From positions 1-12,049 of the forward strand of contig URAU01000026.1 in assembly GCA_900545955.1 (NCBI GenBank): a stretch of 12,049 nt of DNA. The letters run 5' to 3'. The stretch comes from an uncultured Porphyromonadaceae bacterium. GTDB lineage: Bacteria > Bacteroidota > Bacteroidia > Bacteroidales > Muribaculaceae. Positions 1-5,460 of the stretch are shown one piece after another (the stretch's first letter is position 1; each line of letters starts with the position of its first letter). The notes beneath the pieces are model-generated. The model made no database searches, was not told the DNA's origin, and was given only the letters and a program-made list of their open reading frames with translations. The position numbers were made by a program, and so were the translations under genes.

Positions 1-23
1 GGTGAATGTAATTTTTGCCTCAT
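1..23 (-). CDS. Possible start of a downstream gene, cut by the window edge
   Basis: On the minus strand an ATG at 23-21 opens a frame reading MRQKLHS that stays open to the edge. It is preceded by an A-rich stretch (AAATAAA), which is typical in front of Bacteroidota start codons, and it starts 25 nt after the bioB stop in the same direction. No terminator-like hairpin is visible between them. It could be the next gene of a biotin operon, but seven codons cannot identify a product and the open frame may be chance. Confidence 0.25.
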
Positions 24-48
24 TTTATTTGGATTTTAATATAGTTCG

Positions 49-1110
49 TTAGTCGTTAGTGCGGGCGGTGGAGTAGCCGAGCGAGCGGAAGAGCTCGAAA
101 TCGGAGTCGAGGCCGTTGCCGGCGGTGGTGAGCATGTCGCCCACGATGGCGCCGTTGACGCCTCCGCGGAGCATTCTGGCCGTGGCCTCGGGGCTTATCC
201 GGGCGCGTCCTCCGGCAAACCGTATGGTTAGCTTCGGGGCTATCAGACGCATCAGGGCGCAGGAGAGCACCACTTCGCGCTCGGAGATGAGCGGAGTGCC
301 CTCCAGCGGGGTGCCGGGGATTGGATTGAGCAGGTTGACGGGCATCGACGTGGCTCCGGTTTCCCTGACCTCTTCGGCCAACTCCAGGCGCTGGCGCAGG
401 GTCTCGCCCATGCCGATTATGCCTCCGGAGCACACCTGCATCCCCGCGCGCTGGGCGGCACGGATGGTGCGCAGCTTGTCGGCGCGGCTGTGGGTGGAGC
501 AGAGCGAGGGGAAGAGCGACGCAGCCGTCTCCAGGTTGCAGTGGTAGCGGGTAACGCCGGCCTGGCGCAGGATTTCCATCTCCTCGTCGTCGAGCAGCCC
601 CATCGAGGCGCAGAAGGTCATATCCGACTCTGCGGCAGCCTGGCGGTACATGTCGGCGAAGCACCTGAGGTCGGCTTTGCCGACCTTGCGGCCGGAGCAT
701 ACAATCGAGAAACGGCCTACGCCGCGGGCGTCGTTGCGGCCTACGATGGCGTGGAATTCCTCAGGGTCGACGAAGAGATATTCGGCGCAGCCGGTATGGT
801 GGGCGGCAGCCTGGGCACACCAGCGGCAGTTTTCGGAGCAACGCCCCGAGCGGCCGTTGATTATCGAGCATGTGTCGAAATGGTCGCCGCAATGGGCGCG
901 GCGTATGCGGTCGGCAGCCTCGCAGAGCGCCTGCAGATTGGCCTCGCGGTCGGGCGAAAGTGTCTCGGGCGCGTCGGCCGGGCTGTGGGTGTCGGCCTCG
1001 GCGCATGCCTCGGCCAGCCGCAGGCATAGGTCGACCGATGCGGGTCGCCCGTCGAGAGCATTGCGCTCGGCTTCGGCAAGAAGGGTATGGAATGTGGTGG
1101 TATCCGTCAT
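49..1110 (-). CDS. bioB: Biotin synthase (radical SAM), BioB
   Basis: Catalyses the last step of biotin synthesis, inserting sulfur into dethiobiotin with S-adenosylmethionine and two iron-sulfur clusters; cytoplasmic. Numbering from the chosen start, the radical-SAM motif CSENCRWC gives Cys91, Cys95 and Cys98. Other BioB blocks follow in the usual order: FSIVCSGR (Cys138), YHCNLET, VCSGGIIGMGE (Cys227), VNLLNPIPGTPL and IRFAGGR (Arg297). Cys138, Cys227, a cysteine near position 170 and this Arg are candidate ligands of the sulfur-donating [2Fe-2S] cluster. The YHCNLET block differs from the YNHNLDT of the E. coli enzyme. The length of 353 residues is normal. The frame is open to an ATG at 1143, but the -7 box at 1146-1153 would place transcription start at or after that codon, so the ATG at 1110 (MTDTTTFHTLL, preceded by AAAAAA) is preferred. 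It diverges from the SRP RNA gene. Confidence 0.95.
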   Translation of the reverse strand: MTDTTTFHTLLAEAERNALDGRPASVDLCLRLAEACAEADTHSPADAPETLSPDREANLQALCEAADRIRRAHCGDHFDTCSIINGRSGRCSENCRWCAQAAAHHTGCAEYLFVDPEEFHAIVGRNDARGVGRFSIVCSGRKVGKADLRCFADMYRQAAAESDMTFCASMGLLDDEEMEILRQAGVTRYHCNLETAASLFPSLCSTHSRADKLRTIRAAQRAGMQVCSGGIIGMGETLRQRLELAEEVRETGATSMPVNLLNPIPGTPLEGTPLISEREVVLSCALMRLIAPKLTIRFAGGRARISPEATARMLRGGVNGAIVGDMLTTAGNGLDSDFELFRSLGYSTARTND

Positions 1111-1145
1111 TTTTTTCAAGGTTACCTTTTCTATTGTTTGCATAG

Positions 1146-1175
1146 CAAAGATAACGCATTTAGTGCGTTTTGAAA
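1146..1175 (-). promoter_or_regulatory. bioB promoter
   Basis: Read on the minus strand, TATCTTTG at 1153-1146 matches the Bacteroidota -7 box TAnnTTTG exactly. The -33 position is weak: TTTC at 1175-1172, 18 bp away, instead of TTTG. Transcription would start near 1140, giving a leader of about 30 nt to the ATG at 1110. I see no biotin-repressor palindrome, although an operator would be hard to recognise by eye. Confidence 0.6.
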
Positions 1176-1203
1176 CCCCGTGGGATGGAAAATTTTCAAA
1201 AAA

Positions 1204-1234
1204 TTTGCAGAGTCGCGCGGATTTCGTAACTTTG
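1204..1234 (+). promoter_or_regulatory. Promoter of the SRP RNA gene
   Basis: TTTG at 1204-1207 and TAACTTTG at 1227-1234 are separated by 19 bp. This is a full match to the Bacteroidota vegetative promoter (TTTG, 19-21 bp, TAnnTTTG). The start would fall about 5-7 bp downstream, at 1239-1241, exactly where the paired stem of the RNA begins. Confidence 0.85.
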
Positions 1235-1238
1235 CAGC

Positions 1239-1341
1239 GGGTAAGTGCTACACGGCCAGCTCCCCCTGAACTCCGTCAGGTCTTGATCGAAGCAGCGGTA
1301 GGGGGTTGTAGCGGCGCGATGTGGTTAGCTTACCCTTTTTT
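1239..1341 (+). ncRNA. ffs: Signal recognition particle RNA (small bacterial SRP RNA, 4.5S type)
   Basis: RNA scaffold of the signal recognition particle; it binds Ffh and helps target membrane and secreted proteins to the inner membrane. The conserved core is visible as GTCAGGTC at 1277-1284 and CGAAGCAGC at 1289-1297, the two strands of the Ffh-binding helix 8 region. The rest folds as one long hairpin: GTAAG (1241-1245) pairs with CTTAC (1329-1333), GCTACA with TGTGGT, and CTCCCCCT with AGGGGG nearer the tip. The length of about 100 nt fits the small SRP RNA lacking the Alu domain. A run of six T at 1336-1341 after the closing stem gives an intrinsic end. The tip loop reads TTGATC rather than GGAA. 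The ends are estimated from promoter and stem. Confidence 0.9.
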
Positions 1342-1351
1342 GTGAACATAC

Positions 1352-1386
1352 AGAAGCGGCGGGGCCGGGGGCCTCGCCGCTTCTTT
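1352..1386 (+). terminator. Strong hairpin terminator after SRP RNA
   Basis: AGAAGCGGCG at 1352-1361 pairs perfectly with CGCCGCTTCT at 1375-1384. The inner GGGCC/GGCCT extends this to a 15-bp stem with a 3-nt loop. A short T tract (TTCTTT) follows on the plus strand. It probably backs up the T-run end of the SRP RNA and blocks read-through into the convergent gene. It may also act on the minus strand, where no T tract follows it. Confidence 0.7.
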
Positions 1387-1415
1387 AACCAAATAATTTC
1401 TGGAGGGAGATACTC

Positions 1416-1443
1416 CGGCGCCCCGGCTCACGTCGGGGCGCCG
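1416..1443 (-). terminator. Hairpin terminator downstream of the large secreted protein gene
   Basis: CGGCGCCCCG at 1416-1425 and CGGGGCGCCG at 1434-1443 form a perfect 10-bp GC-only stem with an 8-nt loop, 22 nt beyond the stop codon at 1466. No clear T tract follows on the minus strand, so it may be Rho-assisted or mainly protect the 3' end. Confidence 0.5.
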
Positions 1444-1465
1444 TTATGTGGTGGTGTGTCAGGGA

Positions 1466-4429
1466 TTATTTCACAAATACTTTCTCGACTTTCGAGCCTG
1501 TGCGGCGGATGTAGAGACCGCTGACGGGGTTTGCCACGCGGCGGCCCTGCAGGTCGTAGTACTCGGCGGGAGCGTCGGCGCCGGCCTCAGCCCCGATGCC
1601 TTCGATGCCGGTGAGCGTACCGTCGGCGTCGATGAGGAAGTTCACGTGGTTGAGCTCGTTGGCCAGCGCGGTGTCATCCTTGTGGAAGGCGGTGAACTTA
1701 TAGTGACGGTTCTGATGATCGGCTATGGTCTTGTCGATTGTGATGGTGTTGGTGCCGGTGGAAACCCAATCCTCGCTGTCGGCAAGAGGTTCGCCTGTAG
1801 TGTCCTGAGCCACACGGGCGGGAGCATTTGCAGCCTCCGAACCCCAGTGGTTGTTCCAGTTGTCGTTGTGAATCTTCTTGTAGTGGAGGATGTAGTCGGC
1901 ATGCTCGACGCCTACAGTGATGCTCGTGGCGTCCTCCGAAAGAATCTTCACTTCGGGAGTGGCGGCTTTTTCCCACTCTATTTCGATGTAGTCGATGTAA
2001 TGGGCATTTCTGGTCATTACCGCCAGGAACTTAGGCTCGCTTCCAATCTCGAATGTATAGGAGAGTGGTTCGTCTGTTGAAGTGGTTGTGGTAATGCTCG
2101 GAACATTGTTTTCGCCAATTTCATTCAGAGAGGCCCATGCGTTGACATGGCCTGCATGCGTGCCATTTTCTGTTGCCTCTTCTTTCGAGTAGACGTCAAA
2201 GCCTGCATCGTCGCTTGTAACGACAAGCATTTTTTCCGAAGGACTAATGGTTTCAGAATATAGAACGGTAATCTTCTTGGCAATCCATCCCTGAGTGTTT
2301 TCAGCGACACCGAATCCCGGATCAAAATAAGGAGCGCTGCCTTTTCCGGCGTCGTTGAGTGTCATACCGCTTTTGCTGCTATTATAGTTTGTGCATGCGG
2401 CATATGTGATACCTGTTGTAGGGCTGGTATAGTGGAAAGTTGAATATGAATTGGAGATGCCTTCGAAGCAGTCCTTGTTAATGCGGTCAGTTGCAGTAAC
2501 CGCATTCGGGTCGATAACTACTAATTTGTAGCTTTTTTCCTCACTCTGGTAGTTTGTATCATCGATATATGCTTTGATCTCAGTGCCTCCGAGTCCAAGG
2601 ATTTCAAGATTGCCGTTATCGTCGATTGTAGCAACCGAAGGTTTGGACGAAGAGTATTTTACAAGCGCTAAGGCCTCATTTTCAGTCATTTCTGCGGGAG
2701 GCGTGACGCTAAGAATAGGGGCGCCTTCAACATTCTTTGAGACAATATCGGTGGTGAAACTCGATGCCGACCATGCAAGCTTGATAGCGGGCTTGTCACT
2801 GCCAATTTTCTTGTAATGAATTGTAATGCTGACAAAATTCATACTGGAAGTTCCGTTCGGACGGAGACCGACATACAGAGGAGTTGTTCCAGTGAAAGAA
2901 TATGAGGTTACAGTTTTAGTTATTTGGCCGACTCTATTAGCAGATGCAAGTTGAGTAGTGGATGTATAAGCGACATCGGATGTAAAGACGTTTATAGTTG
3001 CACTGGGTGAATTAAAATCTATAGACTCAATATAATATCCCCCTTTGCAATTGATTATAAGACCGCATCCATTATTGCTGTTGGTATTCCAGTAGAGTTT
3101 GCTGTTCTGATAATTCATCACGGTTGCGTAGGTGGCGAAATCGTCTTCAGCGGTATAGGCCTTATAGGAGCTCGCCGTCATTGTACCAAAGAATTTTGTA
3201 TCGATAACAACCTCAGTGGGTTGCTCTACAACTTTGACGGTGATGATGGCGGTTTCGGAGGTTACGGTGGTGGTGCCGTCGGTTACGGTTGCGTAGGCTG
3301 AGAGGGTGATTTCGGAACCGATTGCTGCGGTTTCGGGGATAGTGTAGGAAGTGGCCTCAGCGCCGTTGATGAAGATTTTGGCGTCGTCGGCGTTGGCGGT
3401 TGCGGTAATTTCAGTGCCGGGATATACTTCGGCGCCGTCGGTTACCGACCATGCGGCGGTGAGTTTCTTAACCGTGTAGGCCGTAGAAGTTACGGCGCTG
3501 TCGTGGTTGCCGTCGTTTACGATGGCCTTGTAGGTTGTGGCCCCTTCGGGAAGCGCGATGGCTTCGGAGTAGGGCGTGCCTTCGGTGGCGGAGGGGGTAG
3601 AGCCGTCGGTAGTGTAGTAGATGCTTCCGGCACCGGTCATCGAGAGCGTTGCGCCGTAGAAGTAGCCGTTTTCAACGCCGGTTGAAACGCCATCAACGGT
3701 GAATATGGGAGCATCGGGGGCTGTGTAGACATCCGTTGTGAACGAAAACCCTTTAGTTGCAGTGCCGTCGGTAGCGGAAACATTTACGGTTTCGCTCGTT
3801 GTTGCGGTGTAGGTGGCTGTTGCACCGGATGTTTCGGTGCCGTTGATTGTGATGGAAGTAGCGTTTTCGGCTGCGATGTTGAAAACTGTGCCGTTAGGAA
3901 CAGAAACAGTGGAGTTTTCTGTCACATCGACTCCGGAATATGATACAGTGATATCGCCAAGATTTTTATGAACGGGCTCATATGTAACAGTAACGTCAGT
4001 GCAACGAATCTGAGTTCCGCTATTTGTAAAGGTTAGCGTTCCCGTGTCAGAAAGATTCCCGGACCATGTAGCGTTGTTACCATTTGCTGGGCACGTTCCT
4101 ATTGATGGCTTGAAGTTGCTGTGAAATGCGTTGCCGCTTACTCCCGTGAAAGCAATCTTGGTAACAGCATATCCTTCTGATACTTTGACAGTTATTGTGT
4201 TGTTTTGGTAAATGCGTACGTTTTTACCATTGTTGTAATATTGAGTGGCATTCCCGCTGCCACCAAATGTAAATGTTACAACATTATCAACATCAAAACT
4301 TTTATCTTTTAAACTCTGATTTGATGTAACTGAGGAATACAAGGTTCCGAAAGTTACGGTCGTCTCGGTCGCCTTGGCTATTCCTGCCAATGATAGGAAT
4401 AAGGTTAAGAGAAGTAGAAATTTTTTCAT
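1466..4429 (-). CDS. Large secreted multi-domain beta-sandwich protein with C-terminal sorting-type tail
   Basis: 987 residues; no catalytic domain recognised. Visible parts in order: Sec signal peptide 1-20 (MKKFLLLLTLFLSLAGIAKA); an N-terminal beta module 22-152 with NVRIYQNNTITV and GYAVTKIAFTG; an Ig-like stretch 157-235; a chitobiase/hexosaminidase C-terminal-like domain about 237-322 (IYYTTDGSTPS, TTYKAIV); another Ig-like stretch 324-400; a second module 408-541 ending SITIHYKK; a bacterial Ig-like (BIG2-type) domain 548-640 (SSSKPSVATIDDNG); a third module 645-820 ending YIEIEWEK; an FN3-like stretch 823-935; and a tail YYDLQGRRV...GLYI...KVEKVFVK resembling the sorting domain of type IX secretion cargo. 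These domains usually serve binding or spacing, so a surface or extracellular adhesin-like role is inference. The start at 4429 was chosen because the 18 upstream codons would bury the signal peptide. Codons near 3240-3730 are more GC-rich than the rest, suggesting a mosaic gene. Confidence 0.85.
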   Translation of the reverse strand: MKKFLLLLTLFLSLAGIAKATETTVTFGTLYSSVTSNQSLKDKSFDVDNVVTFTFGGSGNATQYYNNGKNVRIYQNNTITVKVSEGYAVTKIAFTGVSGNAFHSNFKPSIGTCPANGNNATWSGNLSDTGTLTFTNSGTQIRCTDVTVTYEPVHKNLGDITVSYSGVDVTENSTVSVPNGTVFNIAAENATSITINGTETSGATATYTATTSETVNVSATDGTATKGFSFTTDVYTAPDAPIFTVDGVSTGVENGYFYGATLSMTGAGSIYYTTDGSTPSATEGTPYSEAIALPEGATTYKAIVNDGNHDSAVTSTAYTVKKLTAAWSVTDGAEVYPGTEITATANADDAKIFINGAEATSYTIPETAAIGSEITLSAYATVTDGTTTVTSETAIITVKVVEQPTEVVIDTKFFGTMTASSYKAYTAEDDFATYATVMNYQNSKLYWNTNSNNGCGLIINCKGGYYIESIDFNSPSATINVFTSDVAYTSTTQLASANRVGQITKTVTSYSFTGTTPLYVGLRPNGTSSMNFVSITIHYKKIGSDKPAIKLAWSASSFTTDIVSKNVEGAPILSVTPPAEMTENEALALVKYSSSKPSVATIDDNGNLEILGLGGTEIKAYIDDTNYQSEEKSYKLVVIDPNAVTATDRINKDCFEGISNSYSTFHYTSPTTGITYAACTNYNSSKSGMTLNDAGKGSAPYFDPGFGVAENTQGWIAKKITVLYSETISPSEKMLVVTSDDAGFDVYSKEEATENGTHAGHVNAWASLNEIGENNVPSITTTTSTDEPLSYTFEIGSEPKFLAVMTRNAHYIDYIEIEWEKAATPEVKILSEDATSITVGVEHADYILHYKKIHNDNWNNHWGSEAANAPARVAQDTTGEPLADSEDWVSTGTNTITIDKTIADHQNRHYKFTAFHKDDTALANELNHVNFLIDADGTLTGIEGIGAEAGADAPAEYYDLQGRRVANPVSGLYIRRTGSKVEKVFVK

Positions 4430-4564
4430 ACCTGATGATAAATTATGTGTGATAAAGTGGATTTCGAGAAGAAAAGATGGCAAATGTCACTGTGTTATGT
4501 CGAATTGTTAACCCATTGGCAAGCAGACGATAGGCCGATGGCTTACGTCGGCATATAGTTACTG

Positions 4565-4572
4565 CAAAATTA
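4565..4572 (-). promoter_or_regulatory. Candidate -7 box for the large secreted protein gene
   Basis: TAATTTTG on the minus strand matches TAnnTTTG. No convincing TTTG is seen 19-21 bp upstream. If used, the leader would be about 130 nt, including a small GCCGA/TCGGC hairpin near 4533-4551. Otherwise the intergenic stretch 4430-4702 shows no open frame or recognised element; it is AT-rich. Confidence 0.4.
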
Positions 4573-4702
4573 AATAGAAATTAGCACTTTTACCCCCCAT
4601 TCGTTAAGATTTGTTAAACTATGCTAAATGGCTGAATTCTTGAGGCAAAACGCGTTTGTTACAAGCGAATTTGCGGGCAGCTTATTGAAATAACCCTCGC
4701 AA

Positions 4703-4728
4703 GTAGGGACGCACGGTTCGTGCGTCCG
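4703..4728 (+). repeat. REP-like palindrome, copy A
   Basis: A 26-nt unit starting GTAGGGACGCACG. GGACGCACG at 4707-4715 pairs perfectly with CGTGCGTCC at 4719-4727 around the loop GTT. The GTAG head precedes the stem on one side only, giving the element a direction. It lies 190 nt downstream of the RAYT stop. With copy B it forms an inverted pair 93 bp apart, like the paired REPs (BIMEs) of other bacteria. Confidence 0.85.
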
Positions 4729-4821
4729 AGTAAAATGATTGAATTTCAAATAATTGGAGGGGCGAAGTTAGTTAGTTCTGCAACATTCTCCGGATTCCAT
4801 CCGAGCCATTCATGGAGACTT

Positions 4822-4847
4822 CGGACGCACGGGCCGTGCGTCCCTAC
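4822..4847 (-). repeat. REP-like palindrome, copy B (inverted)
   Basis: Reverse-complement orientation to copy A: the GTAG head is at 4847-4844. The 9-bp stem GGACGCACG/CGTGCGTCC is at 4823-4831 and 4835-4843, with the loop GGC. Apart from the loop it is identical to copy A. It is 70 nt past the RAYT stop on the minus strand and could also stop or stabilise that transcript. Confidence 0.85.
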
Positions 4848-4917
4848 ATTTTGATGTTTACCCCCATGTTTTTGATCAGCTAATGCAGGATGTGTGTGGT
4901 CAAGAACCTGATTGGAA

Positions 4918-5442
4918 TCATGAATTAAAACAATCGTTTGCCCACCGGGCAACATTATTCTTTATATATTCGGCAATATTGTTCCCGTCCCGGGGCCCTC
5001 GGATAATATGGTCATGATAGCGAGGTTGCCAACCAAACTTTATCCCATTCCTTCGCGCGTACATCGTTACAGCCCGTTTTAGGCCGCCAATCACTACGGA
5101 AAGGGCTGTTCGCTGTGTAGGGACGTACGGTTCGTGCGTCCGGGTATCAGGCTTAATACAAATAATGGCATGCAAATGGTTGGGCATAACGACAAACATC
5201 GGAACATCGACATAGGGATAATGAAGATTCAGTTGCTTTATCTGCGTTGTGCAATATTTGCCTATGTTTGAATAACTTATCTCGCCATTAGATATTTCTC
5301 CGAAGAAATGTATTTTATCGCGAGTACAAATTGTTACGAAATAATCGCCGCCTGAGTAGTCGTGAAAGTCTGCCCGGGGAGATTTGCGTACGTCTTCCGG
5401 GACATCAATCCGGACGCATCGGCCGTCTATTTCGATATTCAT
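4918..5442 (-). CDS. REP-associated tyrosine transposase (RAYT, Y1/IS200-like family)
   Basis: 174 residues, a normal length for RAYTs: single-domain HUH endonucleases related to IS200/IS605 transposases that act on REP palindromes as single-stranded DNA. Seen: RKSPRADFHDYSGGDYFVTICT near the N-terminus; the metal-binding pair His89/His91 in VVMPNHLHAII; GWQPRYHDHIIRG at 137-149; and AEYIKNNVARW, whose Tyr159 fits the family nucleophile (YIxxNPxxW), with Val in place of Pro. All key residues are present, so the gene looks intact. Residues 101-109 (RTHEPYVPT) are encoded by a REP palindrome. The ATG at 5442 is 18 nt after the GH92 stop, so it may be transcribed with that gene. Base composition is more AT-rich than GH92, suggesting a separate origin. 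RAYTs are usually single-copy domesticated genes, not self-mobile elements. Confidence 0.9.
   Translation of the reverse strand: MNIEIDGRCVRIDVPEDVRKSPRADFHDYSGGDYFVTICTRDKIHFFGEISNGEISYSNIGKYCTTQIKQLNLHYPYVDVPMFVVMPNHLHAIICIKPDTRTHEPYVPTQRTALSVVIGGLKRAVTMYARRNGIKFGWQPRYHDHIIRGPRDGNNIAEYIKNNVARWANDCFNS
5117..5142 (+). repeat. REP-like palindrome, copy C, inside the RAYT gene
   Basis: Matches copy A at 25 of 26 positions (T instead of C at 5126, turning one stem pair into a mismatch or wobble) and has the same orientation. The loop GTT is kept. It sits in frame within the transposase gene, encoding the variable linker between the HUH motif and the block containing GGLKRAVTMYAR. Confidence 0.85.
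5411..5426 (-). repeat. Possible degenerate REP half-site at the RAYT 5' end
   Basis: CGGACGCATCGGCCGT begins like copy B (CGGACGCA identical) and then diverges, losing the second arm. It codes for DGRCVR near the RAYT N-terminus. It may be a decayed copy or coincidence. Confidence 0.3.
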
Positions 5443-5460
5443 GATATTTTTGCCGGGGAA

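Noticed and set aside
1111..1143. N-terminal extension of BioB (start at 1143)
   Set aside because: The -7 box at 1146-1153 places transcription start at or downstream of that ATG, and the extra residues are not typical of the family.
4430..4483. N-terminal extension of the large secreted protein (start at 4483)
   Set aside because: The extra 18 residues would precede an otherwise ideal MKKF-type signal peptide.
4746..4955. A 69-codon minus-strand frame overlapping the RAYT 3' end and REP copy B
   Set aside because: It overlaps the RAYT in another frame, runs through the palindrome, and has no recognisable domain; spurious.
4703..5442. Complete IS200/IS605 insertion sequence
   Set aside because: There is no TnpB-like partner and no element ends enclosing the gene; the palindromes are REP-like and the protein is RAYT-type.
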